Shown here: positions 1 to 7,361 of the stretch, piece after piece
Layout of the letters: each line of letters starts with the position of its first letter
Position numbering within the stretch: the stretch's first letter is position 1
From: Bryobacteraceae bacterium
Lineage (GTDB): Bacteria > Acidobacteriota > Terriglobia > Bryobacterales > Bryobacteraceae
Assembly: GCA_019748195.1 (NCBI GenBank)
Contig: JAIEPW010000063.1
Span: 1-64,000 of the forward strand
Direction: 5' to 3'
Length of the DNA stretch: 64,000 nt
Made by a program: the position numbers and the translations under genes
The notes under the pieces: model-generated
What the model was told of the DNA's origin: nothing
What the model saw: only the letters and a program-made list of their open reading frames with translations
Databases searched by the model: none

Positions 1-30
1 CCGCGGCCGCAAGAAATAGCCGCCCAGCCC

Positions 31-53
31 GGGGAGGCGCCCCGCGCCTCCCC
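31..53. terminator. perfect GC-rich hairpin at the left edge
   Basis: GGGGAGGCG (31-39) and CGCCTCCCC (45-53) form a perfect 9-bp stem with a 5-nt loop. A TAG lies just upstream at 17-19 and could end a gene that enters from outside the window. No T-run follows, so this is a possible terminator or attenuator only. Confidence 0.35.
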
Positions 54-165
54 ATGCCGGCTTCTAAGGCGCGGCCCCGCCGACGAGGCGACGCGCTTCT
101 GAAGCACATGCACCGTGGCCATCATTAATTCGAAGCCTCGCATGAGTGGGGCGCCAGGAGGAAGC

Positions 166-456
166 ATGATGCGTAATCTTTTCCGCATGGTGCCTGCGGC
201 ATTGCTGGGCGCGGGCTTGACCGTATCGGCGCAAGGGCCCACCCCGCCGCAATCCCAGACACCCACCCAAGCCAGTCGGGATGCAAGCCGGACCGACAGC
301 ACGCAAGCGAATCGAGACTCCACCAGTCGCGCCATTCCCGTCAGCTCGGCATACTGGCTGGCTATGATTTTGGACGGTGGCCTCCTGGTGGGCTCCGCAC
401 TGGTGATTCGCCGGATTCGAAATAGGGCTCGAAACCCGGGTTCCGGCGGCTCCTGA
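166..456 (+). CDS. small membrane-anchored hypothetical protein
   Basis: A 96-residue protein that I do not recognise. The start at 166 is chosen over an in-frame ATG at 115 because AGGAGGAAGC lies immediately before it and because the product then begins with a signal-like segment (MMRNLFRMVPAALLGAGLTV). A Pro/Gln/Thr/Ser/Arg-rich spacer follows at about residues 24-60. A second hydrophobic stretch (about 65-82) is followed by the basic run RRIRNRAR, which suggests one C-terminal helix with a cytoplasmic basic tail. It lies 38 bases upstream of the Cys-rich gene at 495 on the same strand, so the two may be co-transcribed. Function unknown. Confidence 0.6.
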   Translation: MMRNLFRMVPAALLGAGLTVSAQGPTPPQSQTPTQASRDASRTDSTQANRDSTSRAIPVSSAYWLAMILDGGLLVGSALVIRRIRNRARNPGSGGS

Positions 457-494
457 ATGGCTGGCCGGTTGCACTGATGAAAACGGAGGAAGAC

Positions 495-671
495 ATGAAC
501 GAAGTTCAACCGAAGTGCACCCACGCGCCCTGCCGGTGCGCGCCGGCACAAAATAGCAGTTTCTGTAGCGACCGATGCATGGAAGCCGCGGGCGCAACGG
601 CTCCGCAAGCCCATAGCGACTGTACCTGCGGGCACCCGGAATGCATGCACACGTCCCAACCCGTTTCTTGA
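495..671 (+). CDS. Cys/His-rich metallothionein-like small protein
   Basis: A 58-residue protein with nine cysteines and several histidines grouped as CTHAPCRC, FCSDRC and CTCGHPECMH. These CxC and CxxC patterns with a central FCS/YCS motif resemble bacterial metallothioneins of the SmtA/BmtA class, which sequester Zn, Cd or Cu in the cytoplasm; that role is inferred. The start at 495 is preferred over the ATG at 477 because GGAGGAAGAC directly precedes it. There is no signal peptide. The gene is followed by a good hairpin terminator. It could instead be a small zinc-ribbon-like protein, but no regular fold is obvious. Confidence 0.65.
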   Translation: MNEVQPKCTHAPCRCAPAQNSSFCSDRCMEAAGATAPQAHSDCTCGHPECMHTSQPVS

Positions 672-686
672 TTTGACCTTGACGAA

Positions 687-715
687 GCGGCCTCGTTTAG
701 CGGGGCCGCGGTTTT
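687..715 (+). terminator. intrinsic terminator after the metallothionein-like gene
   Basis: Bases 687-695 and 701-709 form a 9-bp GC-rich stem with one G-T pair and a 5-nt loop, followed by GGTTTT. It sits in the 50-base gap between this gene and the convergent response regulator. Confidence 0.65.
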
Positions 716-721
716 CCCTAG

Positions 722-1354
722 CTAAGGCAGAAGCTGATTTCGGAGCACGTACGCGGTGACTTCCGCGTTGGTGCGAAAGTTCATCTTGTCGAGCATCCGG
801 GCGCGGAACGTGCTCACCGTCTTGACGCTGAGTTTCAGTTCGGCGGCAATCTCGGAAATGGTTTTGCCGGAGGCGATCATCAGCATCACCTGATGTTCAC
901 GGTCGGAGAGCTTTTCGTGCGCCGGGCGGCCATCGTCGGTGGAAACTTCGCGAGCAAGTACTTCCGCCACGGAGTAGCTGATGTATTTGCGGCCCTCATA
1001 AACCTGCCGGATCGCCTTCACGAGTTCCGAAGGCGCGTTTTCCTTATTCAGGTAACCGGCTGCTCCGGCGCGGATGGCCCGCACCGCGTAGTGCTGTTCC
1101 GGGTAGACGGTGAGAACCAGAATCGGAAGTCTGGGGCGCAGCTTGAGGATTTCGCGGATCGCGTCCAGCCCGCTGCCGCCCGGCATAGCTATGTCCACGA
1201 TCACCACATCACCGGGTGTTCGTTCCAGCACGGCCAGTAATTCCGTCAGGTTGCTGGCCTCGGCCGCGAATTCCAGGTCCGGTTCCTCGGACAAAATCTG
1301 CTTCAGCCCGCGGCGGACGATGGGATGGTCATCGGCAATAATTACGCGAATCAT
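722..1354 (-). CDS. NarL/FixJ-family response regulator
   Basis: A 210-residue DNA-binding response regulator. The receiver domain (about 1-120) has the acidic pair in IIADDH, the likely phospho-acceptor Asp54 in VIVDIAMPG and the conserved Lys in YLNKENAP. The C-terminal LuxR-type helix-turn-helix (about 145-205) has LSDREHQVMLMIASG and ISEIAAELKLSVKTVSTFR. The start at 1354 overlaps the stop of the upstream kinase gene by ATGA, so the pair is translationally coupled. The open frame continues upstream to 1564, but that part only mirrors the kinase gene. The target genes are not evident from context. Confidence 0.93.
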   Translation of the reverse strand: MIRVIIADDHPIVRRGLKQILSEEPDLEFAAEASNLTELLAVLERTPGDVVIVDIAMPGGSGLDAIREILKLRPRLPILVLTVYPEQHYAVRAIRAGAAGYLNKENAPSELVKAIRQVYEGRKYISYSVAEVLAREVSTDDGRPAHEKLSDREHQVMLMIASGKTISEIAAELKLSVKTVSTFRARMLDKMNFRTNAEVTAYVLRNQLLP

Positions 1355-2382
1355 GAATCCCGCCTTTGTATCCGCGCTCGCACGGTGGTTCCGGCGCCCG
1401 GCTCGGAGAAAATCTCCAGGGTTCCGCCCCAGGCGGTCATTCGCTCCCGCATGCCGAGCAAACCGAGCTTTCCCGCGGCGAGCAGGTCGGCCGCGGACAT
1501 GCCCCGGCCGTCGTCCCGGACCTCCAACTCGGCCTCGGAGCCCGTGTTGCGGAGCGACACCCACGCGTGGGCCGCGCCGGAGTGGCGTACCACGTTCGTG
1601 AGGCTTTCCTGGAAAACCCGGAACAAGGCCATGCGCTGCTCCGGCTTCACCTGGGGATCGTCCAGGCAGAGGAAGGAGACCCTGACGTTTGTCTGCAATT
1701 CAAAGATCCGGGCCAGCTCTTCGAAGGCACGCGGCAACTCGAGTTCGTCGAGCAGTGCGGGGCGCAGGTTGGCCGCGATCCGGCGCGTGGTCTCTAGAAT
1801 CGAGTCTACGCTGTCCAGGGCCCCACGCAGGCGATCGCTTTCCGGTCCCCCGGGCGCCATGCTGGATTCCAGATTGGCCAGTTCGAACTTGAGAACCGTG
1901 AGCCGCTGGCCGAGTTCGTCATGAAGGTCGCGGGCGATGCGGGCCCGCTCCTGCTCGATGGCCTTCTGCTGGCCCGCGGCGAGAATTCGGAGCTGCTGAA
2001 CAACCCTTTGCTCATCACCCGCCTCTGACCGCAGAATCACCTGCAGAGTTCCATAGGGGTCCAACTGGGCCGCCGAGACTTCCATTCGCACCTGTTCCTC
2101 ATCCCGCCGGATAATGGTCGCCTCCACCCACGGTGACTGCGAACCCCCCGTCAGCGTTTCCTCAAAAAGCCGAAGCAGTTGCGGCCGATGTGCTGCAAGA
2201 ACGTGGCGCAGCGGATTTATCAGATGGAGGTCCTCGGGCGATTCCGCCCGCACCAGGTCCACGAACGCCCGGTTGGCGGCCAATAACTGCGAGTCCGCCC
2301 ATACGAACGCCGGTCCGGGGTAAAGGTCTAGCAAGCCTGCGTAGATCGTTTGCATCTCGTGATGTCGGCGCGTTTCCCGCAT
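1351..2382 (-). CDS. PAS-domain sensor histidine kinase (HisKA_3 / NarX-DegS type)
   Basis: A 343-residue cytoplasmic-looking kinase with no clear membrane span. Residues about 10-120 look like a PAS fold. The dimerisation/phospho-acceptor region is HisKA_3 with His154 in RIARDLHDELGQ. The ATPase domain shows the N-box FQESLTNVVRHSGA, DDGRGM and the G-box GLLGMRERM. It is the cognate kinase of the adjacent regulator, to which it should transfer phosphate. The signal is unknown; a soluble PAS input fits an internal redox, gas or small-ligand cue. An alternative start is the Met at codon 10 (MQTIY). Confidence 0.92.
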   Translation of the reverse strand: MRETRRHHEMQTIYAGLLDLYPGPAFVWADSQLLAANRAFVDLVRAESPEDLHLINPLRHVLAAHRPQLLRLFEETLTGGSQSPWVEATIIRRDEEQVRMEVSAAQLDPYGTLQVILRSEAGDEQRVVQQLRILAAGQQKAIEQERARIARDLHDELGQRLTVLKFELANLESSMAPGGPESDRLRGALDSVDSILETTRRIAANLRPALLDELELPRAFEELARIFELQTNVRVSFLCLDDPQVKPEQRMALFRVFQESLTNVVRHSGAAHAWVSLRNTGSEAELEVRDDGRGMSAADLLAAGKLGLLGMRERMTAWGGTLEIFSEPGAGTTVRARIQRRDS

Positions 2383-2404
2383 TGCGTCGGCGTCCCAGAG
2401 CAGA

Positions 2405-2434
2405 CAGATCCAGTATGGGCTATGGACTGATCTG
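2405..2434. promoter_or_regulatory. imperfect inverted repeat upstream of the kinase-regulator pair
   Basis: CAGATCCAGT (2405-2414) is mirrored by ACTGATCTG (2426-2434) with one unpaired base. It lies 22 bases upstream of the kinase start, where an autoregulatory site for the NarL-type partner would be expected. The function is inferred. Confidence 0.35.
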
Positions 2435-2534
2435 ATTGCTGAGACTTACATTGTCGGAAACGCAATAGGGAAAGGGCAATCCCTTGACTCGGGGACCTTT
2501 TGCCCACGGCAGGTAAGAAAACCCACAACCGCCA

Positions 2535-2564
2535 TTGCTGGAGGTCTTTTGGGACGGCTAAGAT
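2535..2564 (+). promoter_or_regulatory. sigma-70-like promoter of tRNA-Thr
   Basis: TTGCTG (2535-2540), an 18-base spacer and TAAGAT (2559-2564). The predicted transcription start is about three bases before the mature tRNA 5' end at 2574. Confidence 0.5.
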
Positions 2565-2573
2565 GAAGGGAGC

Positions 2574-2649
2574 GCTGGCGTAGCTCAGTTGGTAGAGCGC
2601 CTGCCTTGTAAGCAGGGGGTCGTCGGTTCAAGTCCGTCCGCCAGCTCCA
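2574..2649 (+). tRNA. tRNA-Thr (TGT anticodon)
   Basis: A complete 76-nt cloverleaf. The acceptor GCTGGCG pairs with CGCCAGC, the D stem is GCTC/GAGC, and the anticodon stem CCTGC/GCAGG encloses the loop CTTGTAA (anticodon TGT). The T loop is TTCAAGT and the CCA end is encoded at 2647-2649. The T stem GTCGG/CCGTC has one T-T mismatch. It decodes ACA and, by wobble, other ACN threonine codons. Confidence 0.95.
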
Positions 2650-2682
2650 CTTCCAACCGGCATGTCCGACCTTTCAGAGGAT

Positions 2683-3627
2683 CTAAGGGACGAGCTGCTC
2701 GGTATCCGTCAGCGACACGTAATCCGGGCGATCAGCCGCCGAGTGGTGACGGTAGCTGCGCAGGATCTCCCCGTGGAACATCAGGAAAACGCCGGGCATC
2801 TGGAAACCATCTCCGCGCAGGCGTCCCGCGCCGTGACCCTCAAGAACTCCCGCATGGAAGCCGCGAATCCAGACTTTTGGGCCGAAAAGCTGCCCGGCAT
2901 TACCGCGCGTAAGGCCGAATGCCCGATACAAGTTGCAGTTCGGATCGCTAACCCGGGGAACGTCGTCGAGCTGATAGCGGGCTAGGAACGGCGCGATTTC
3001 CGCCTCCGGACTCATGTGCACCAGCGCGATACGAGTGCCGTTGGCTTCAATTTCCCGCCGCCGCGCGCTGAGATCGGCGACCGCCTCCCGGCAAAACGTG
3101 CATCCGATGTGCCGCAGAAACACGAGCAGAGTTGGCGAGATCTCGGTAAGCTCATGCAAAGAGAGGCCGTGTTGGGTCTGCGAGCGTAGCGCCATGCGCT
3201 GCACCTCAGGCGACGAAGAGATGCGCCTCTCCAATTGATAGCGGTACGCGGCGTTCAGGATCATTCCGAACGGCGCCAGCCAGATCAGGTCATTGGTGAT
3301 GTTGATCCAGCCGAAGGTCCAGGGTAATGTGCCGGCAGCCGCTGCCTTCCAAAATCCGATGGGACCGAAGAGCTTGCCCAGGAAGCCTACCAGAACGATC
3401 GGCCAGTGGACCAGCGGATTCGAGGCGGCGATCCAGTACCCCACCCCGTACACCCCGACGATCATGCCGATACACTGCCATAGCTCCGGGTAGTTCGGGG
3501 GGGCAAGGCCAGCCCATTCGAACATCATCGCGGGGAAGAAAACTGCCCAAAGCCCGAATCCGATGTTGTACACCGCTGCAAGCCTGAGGGCGGTCTTCAT
3601 CCAGGGGCTCGCTTTTCCGGTATTCAT
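2683..3627 (-). CDS. four-helix membrane protein fused to a peroxiredoxin-like (PRXL2-type) domain
   Basis: A 314-residue, two-part protein. Residues about 10-130 contain four hydrophobic segments (starting near 13, 50, 73 and 110). The C-terminal half is a thioredoxin-fold domain of the AhpC/TSA or PRXL2 (SelL-like) type. Its strand TLLVFLRHIG leads into C176-T-F-C179, the expected redox pair. A conserved-looking YRAFGLTRG segment and a final sheet near residues 275-290 follow. It probably reduces peroxides or disulfides at the inner face of the membrane. Membrane-fused versions exist in databases under vague names; the substrate is unknown. It is transcribed toward the tRNA. Confidence 0.7.
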   Translation of the reverse strand: MNTGKASPWMKTALRLAAVYNIGFGLWAVFFPAMMFEWAGLAPPNYPELWQCIGMIVGVYGVGYWIAASNPLVHWPIVLVGFLGKLFGPIGFWKAAAAGTLPWTFGWINITNDLIWLAPFGMILNAAYRYQLERRISSSPEVQRMALRSQTQHGLSLHELTEISPTLLVFLRHIGCTFCREAVADLSARRREIEANGTRIALVHMSPEAEIAPFLARYQLDDVPRVSDPNCNLYRAFGLTRGNAGQLFGPKVWIRGFHAGVLEGHGAGRLRGDGFQMPGVFLMFHGEILRSYRHHSAADRPDYVSLTDTEQLVP

Positions 3628-3728
3628 CTTCCGACTCTATGATGTGCCGGACATCGCCCCGCTGCAAAAAGATGGGCTAAAAAGTACGCTAGCTAACGGT
3701 CGCGCATGAACAAACCTTTACTTTGCCA

Positions 3729-4367
3729 TCAGCGAACGGCCTTCCAGATTACGAACAGGCCGTCTGGCGGGACGTCCTCCCAGTACGAGATCAGGTTACT
3801 GGCTACGTCCCGGCAGTGGCGGCGCAACAACCGCTCCATCTGCTCGCGGCCAAACCACTGCTCCCAGTCCGGGGTTTCGAACCGGCCCCAGTGCTCGCGG
3901 TTTTTGTCGATAATGGCGATGTGGCCGCCTGGTTTTACGATCCGGCACACCTCGGACACCGCCAGTTCGACATCGACAGCGTGTTCCAGCGATTCGGTGG
4001 CGTAGGCGCCATCGAAAGCAGCCGTCCGGAACGGGAGCGCAGTCAGGGTGGCGCAACAGCGTGCTCCGGGCGCCGAGGTGACCATGGCCTCGGCAATATC
4101 GACCGAAACCAGACGGACCGCCGGAAAACGCTCCTGGTAGACGCGGGCGAATCGTCCCTTTCCGCACCCCAGATCGGCGATCACCCTGCCGTCCAGCGGT
4201 CCCAGGTGGTCCGCGATCTGCTTGACATGCTCGATTCGGGGATCGATCTCGGCCGGATAATGCCGTTCGTCGGCTGCGGCCACCTCGAAGAAGCGCTTCA
4301 CTTCGGCGGCTCCCGCTGCCCGAGGAGGTCGCATCCGACGACTGAACCATCGCCGCAGGACGCTCAT
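3729..4367 (-). CDS. class I SAM-dependent methyltransferase
   Basis: 212 residues. The SAM-binding motif I is VIADLGCGKGRFA, motif II is VRLVSVDIAEAM and a post-motif acidic segment is GAYATESLEHAVD, a Methyltransf_11-type Rossmann fold. The substrate cannot be read from the sequence; the N-terminal AAEVKRFFEVAAADERHYP is typical of ubiquinone/C-methyltransferase-like or glycan and lipid methyltransferases. The start ATG overlaps the stop of the upstream phosphofructokinase gene (ATGA), so the two are co-translated. No metabolic link with glycolysis is obvious. Confidence 0.8.
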   Translation of the reverse strand: MSVLRRWFSRRMRPPRAAGAAEVKRFFEVAAADERHYPAEIDPRIEHVKQIADHLGPLDGRVIADLGCGKGRFARVYQERFPAVRLVSVDIAEAMVTSAPGARCCATLTALPFRTAAFDGAYATESLEHAVDVELAVSEVCRIVKPGGHIAIIDKNREHWGRFETPDWEQWFGREQMERLLRRHCRDVASNLISYWEDVPPDGLFVIWKAVR

Positions 4368-5545
4368 GCCCGCGTCAGGAATATCGGCAGGCCGAGCTTG
4401 TTCTTGTAATCCGGACGATAGCGTTCGCGATTATAAAGATTCGCCACATCCACCTTGCGCGGCCCTAGCTTTGGATCGGGGATCGGCGACATCGCGTAAC
4501 GGCCTTCGACGATGGCGGTCATCAGCCCGCTTTCACCTTTCAGGACGGCTTCGAGCGCCATGGTGCCGAAGGTGGCGGCGACCATCTTATCCACGAAGTC
4601 AGGACTGCCGCTGCGCAGGTCATAAGTCAGGTCGCTGACCACCGTCTCTTCGCGGGCGTGCATTTCGATTTCCCGCGCCAGCAACTCGGCGACGTTCATC
4701 TTCTTGCGATGGCCGTAGGCGTCGGGCTCCCCGTACTCAATGGTTGTGTACCCCTCCCATTCCGCGCCCTCGCTGAGCACCACGATGGAGTAATTGCTGG
4801 GGTTGTTCTTCTTGTCGGCCACCAGAATGTTGATCAGCTTCGGAAGGTTGACCTTGTACTCGGGGATGACGCAGCGGGTGTTGGTAACGTAGGCGGCGTA
4901 GAGGGCCGTGAATCCCGAGTTGCGGCCGAAAAGGCGAAAGATCCCGATCCGCTCGTGAGATCCCACCGTAGTGCGCTGGCGCTGGATGGCATCGAGGGCT
5001 CGCGTGATGGCGGTGGAAAACCCGATGCAGTATTCGGTGTTCCGGACATCGTTATCCATGGTCTTGGGAATCGCGATGATTCTCACGCCCTGGCGATGCA
5101 GGTGGTCGGCATAGCTCAGCGTATCGTCGCCGCCGATGGCGATCAGCGAATCGAGGCGCAAGGATTCGATATTCTTTAACACATGCGGCGTGACGTCCCA
5201 TGCGGCGGGCGTGCCGTCCGGGTTCGACTTCACCACGGGCATCTCGCGATTCTCGAGAAACGCCGGCAACCGCTTCATTTTCACAGGGTTGGTGCGGGAG
5301 CTGTGGAGAAAAGTGCCGCCCGTGCGGTCGATGGTTCTGGTGTTTTCCTTGTTCAGAGGCAGCACAAACTGGATGGCGGTCTCGGGCACGTCCTGGTTCA
5401 GCAGCGTCAGTCCGTCCCATCCCCGGCGGAGGCCGATCACCTCGGCATTGTGCTCCGCCGCACCGTAAACAACGCCTTTAATCACAGAGTTGAGGCCCGG
5501 GACGTCACCCCCGCCTGTTAAGATTCCGATCCGCCGAACGGGCAT
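4364..5545 (-). CDS. 6-phosphofructokinase, pyrophosphate-type active site
   Basis: 393 residues from MPVRRIGILTGGGDVPGLN, the phosphofructokinase nucleotide-loop start. The phosphoryl-donor motif is GGDDT (about 138-142) and the catalytic motif is PKTMDND (about 160-166). In this family Asp in GGDD and Lys in PKT mark pyrophosphate-dependent enzymes, while ATP enzymes usually have GGDG and PGT, so PPi is the predicted donor for fructose-6-phosphate to fructose-1,6-bisphosphate. TACAAT lies 7 bases before the ATG at 5545 and would give a leaderless message; the in-frame ATG at 5554 falls inside that hexamer. The frame continues to 5977 only as antisense of the next genes. The gene overlaps the methyltransferase by 4 bases. 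Confidence 0.88.
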   Translation of the reverse strand: MPVRRIGILTGGGDVPGLNSVIKGVVYGAAEHNAEVIGLRRGWDGLTLLNQDVPETAIQFVLPLNKENTRTIDRTGGTFLHSSRTNPVKMKRLPAFLENREMPVVKSNPDGTPAAWDVTPHVLKNIESLRLDSLIAIGGDDTLSYADHLHRQGVRIIAIPKTMDNDVRNTEYCIGFSTAITRALDAIQRQRTTVGSHERIGIFRLFGRNSGFTALYAAYVTNTRCVIPEYKVNLPKLINILVADKKNNPSNYSIVVLSEGAEWEGYTTIEYGEPDAYGHRKKMNVAELLAREIEMHAREETVVSDLTYDLRSGSPDFVDKMVAATFGTMALEAVLKGESGLMTAIVEGRYAMSPIPDPKLGPRKVDVANLYNRERYRPDYKNKLGLPIFLTRA

Positions 5546-5626
5546 GAAGTCCATTGTATCGTTGGGTGCCGGAACCGAACTACAGAGTGCGGTTGTCTTT
5601 CGGGTTGGAAGCGGTTCGGCTATCCT

Positions 5627-6061
5627 ATGAGGGTGCCGGCAGATGTCGCTTCGCCACCGGGAACGAAAGTGCCCACCGTCGTTGTCACCGATGCGAAGAG
5701 GCGTCTCTCGCTGTATCTGGTTTTCGCCTGCACGGTTCTGGGAGCGGGAGCGCAAGTGCTGATGAAAATCGGCGCTTCCAGCATCGACCATCCGACGCTC
5801 GGCGCCAAACTCCTCAGTATGATCGCCAATCCGCCGCTTCTGGCAGGATATTGCCTCTACGGCTTGAGCACGATTTTGCTGGTTCTGGCGCTGCGACATG
5901 GGCAGCTCTCGATCCTCTATCCGGTGATCGCGCTGACTTATGTATGGGTTTCGATTCTGTCGGTCGTGATCTTCCACGAGCGGATGACGCCGCTGAAGAT
6001 CGCCGGCGTGGCGATCATCGTGATCGGCGTGGCGGTGCTGGGGCGGAGTTCCAAGTCATGA
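5627..6061 (+). CDS. half-size SMR/EamA-like transporter subunit A
   Basis: 144 residues with four predicted helices (beginning near 29, 65, 85 and 120) after a polar N-terminus. LALRHGQLSILYPVIALTYV and the ending GVAIIVIGVAVLG follow the drug/metabolite transporter half-repeat pattern seen in small multidrug resistance proteins and the ArnE/ArnF flippase pair. The stop overlaps the start of a second half-size protein, so the two probably assemble as a heterodimer in the cytoplasmic membrane. The substrate is unknown; lipid-linked sugar flipping and cation export are both possible. The start is uncertain, since no clear ribosome site precedes 5627 and GTG codons slightly downstream are alternatives. 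Confidence 0.75.
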   Translation: MRVPADVASPPGTKVPTVVVTDAKRRLSLYLVFACTVLGAGAQVLMKIGASSIDHPTLGAKLLSMIANPPLLAGYCLYGLSTILLVLALRHGQLSILYPVIALTYVWVSILSVVIFHERMTPLKIAGVAIIVIGVAVLGRSSKS

Positions 6062-6414
6062 GCACCCCGCTGTCTTCCATGGCGTTGGTGTTTGTCGCGT
6101 CCTTCATCGGATCGTTCGGCGGCGTATTTCTGAAGGCCGGCGCACATCGGTTGGATAAGACCAATCCCCTGGGGGTGCTGCGGAATTGGCGCCTGGCTGC
6201 CGGAGTGTTCGCCTTTCTGGTCTCCAGCGTGTTTTTCGTAATGGGCCTGAGGGAGGGCGAGCTTTCCATCCTGTACCCGATGGTGTCGCTAGGCTATCTT
6301 TGGACACTGGTCTGGTCCCGCATTTTCTTCGGCGAGCCGCTGACCCGCGGGAAGTTCGCCGGGCTTGGACTGATTCTCTTCGGTATCGTGCTGCTGGGCT
6401 TGGGAAATCGCTGA
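6058..6414 (+). CDS. half-size SMR/EamA-like transporter subunit B
   Basis: 118 residues with four predicted helices. It starts at an ATG that overlaps the previous stop (ATGA). GELSILYPMVSLGYLWTLVW closely parallels the matching segment of subunit A, and the end GLGLILFGIVLLGLGN is the fourth helix. Two adjacent non-identical four-helix proteins with coupled translation are characteristic of paired SMR systems and ArnEF, which assemble as antiparallel heterodimers. The substrate cannot be assigned. Confidence 0.75.
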   Translation: MSTPLSSMALVFVASFIGSFGGVFLKAGAHRLDKTNPLGVLRNWRLAAGVFAFLVSSVFFVMGLREGELSILYPMVSLGYLWTLVWSRIFFGEPLTRGKFAGLGLILFGIVLLGLGNR

Positions 6415-6441
6415 GAGTCCCTCAGGCGCTAGCCTGAAGGA

Positions 6442-7209
6442 ATGCCGGACAGCGCTGCGACTCCTCCCTTTCTCAAGATAGACGGCCACCTGGGCACCAT
6501 CCTCCTGAATCGCCCGGACCATCACAATCGGCTGGAGCCCCAGGACCTGCGGATGCTCCAAGCCTTATTTGACGAGGTCGACGCCAACGAGGAAGTGCGG
6601 GCTCTGGTGATCGCTTCGACGGGGCGCACCTTTTGCTCGGGGTTTCACCTGGGCGCGTTGAATCAAGCAGAATCCGCGCCCCAGGCATTTGAGCAAATGA
6701 CGGACCGGCTCGAGGCCGTCCGGGTCCCGACGGTCTGCGCCTTGCAGGGCGGGCTGTACGGCGGAGCCGTGGACCTGGCTCTCGCCTGCGATTTCCGCGT
6801 TGGCGTTCCGGATACCGAGTTATTCGTCCCGGTCAGCCGCCTGGGGATTCACTTCTATGGCGGCGGCATGCGGCGGATGGTGCAGCGGCTGGGCCTGGCG
6901 GCGGCGAAGCGGATTCTACTGAGTGGCGCGACCCTGCGCGCCCCGGAATTGCAGCGCATCAACTATCTCGACCTCATTTTTGACTCCGCGGAGTTTGAAG
7001 AGCAGGTCCGTTCCGTCGCGACCACTCTGTGTGAAAGCGCACCGATAGCAGTGCAGGGGATGAAGCGGTCGCTCAACGCCATCTGTCGCGGCGACGCCGA
7101 CTGGGCGGAGATCGCCGGCTCGGTACAGCGCTCCCTTCGATCCTCGGACTTTCAGGAGGGCATTTCCGCGTGGACCGAACGGCGGAAGCCTGTTTTCAGG
7201 GGCAAGTGA
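6442..7209 (+). CDS. enoyl-CoA hydratase/isomerase-family protein with altered active site
   Basis: 255 residues with the crotonase fold. ILLNRPDHHNRL is the N-terminal core, and the oxyanion-hole regions are CSGFHLGAL (about 65-73) and GGLYGGAVDLALACD (about 103-117). Both usual catalytic glutamates are missing: the Glu of GGGCEL is Asp111 and the second, normally in QPE, is Ser132 in VPVSRLG. Simple hydration of enoyl-CoA is therefore doubtful. Isomerase, decarboxylase, thioesterase or dehalogenase chemistry on an acyl-CoA is more likely. It follows the SMR pair by 27 bases and may be read through from it. Confidence 0.82.
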   Translation: MPDSAATPPFLKIDGHLGTILLNRPDHHNRLEPQDLRMLQALFDEVDANEEVRALVIASTGRTFCSGFHLGALNQAESAPQAFEQMTDRLEAVRVPTVCALQGGLYGGAVDLALACDFRVGVPDTELFVPVSRLGIHFYGGGMRRMVQRLGLAAAKRILLSGATLRAPELQRINYLDLIFDSAEFEEQVRSVATTLCESAPIAVQGMKRSLNAICRGDADWAEIAGSVQRSLRSSDFQEGISAWTERRKPVFRGK

Positions 7210-7219
7210 TACTTTTGTT

Positions 7220-7248
7220 TTGATTGTTCGACGGCTCTCTGGCATACT
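7220..7248 (+). promoter_or_regulatory. sigma-70-like promoter of the RRM gene
   Basis: TTGATT (7220-7225), a 17-base spacer and CATACT (7243-7248). The predicted start near 7255 leaves a leader of about 105 bases before the ATG at 7362, unusually long for this window and reminiscent of cold-shock-type leaders. Confidence 0.4.
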
Positions 7249-7361
7249 AGGCTCGTAAGTCTGGAGTGTGTTCAAGAGAATCCTCGGTTTTCCGCACGTT
7301 AACCCTCATGTATTCCGCGGACCCTCGCCTCTTCAGTTACAGTTAGGAGCAAGCAAACGAA

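Noticed and set aside
64-597. 177-codon minus-strand open frame over the first two small genes
   Set aside because: No ribosome site or motif; the two plus-strand genes have strong ribosome sites and clear protein features.
1355-1564. N-terminal extension of the response regulator
   Set aside because: It lies over the kinase gene; receiver domains begin at MIRVIIADDH and the ATGA overlap fixes the start.
2683-3627. Idea that the peroxiredoxin-like and membrane parts are separate genes
   Set aside because: The frame is continuous with no internal ribosome site or stop.
5546-5977. N-terminal extension of the phosphofructokinase
   Set aside because: Reads antisense through the SMR gene; the family start is MPVRRIGILTGGG at 5545.
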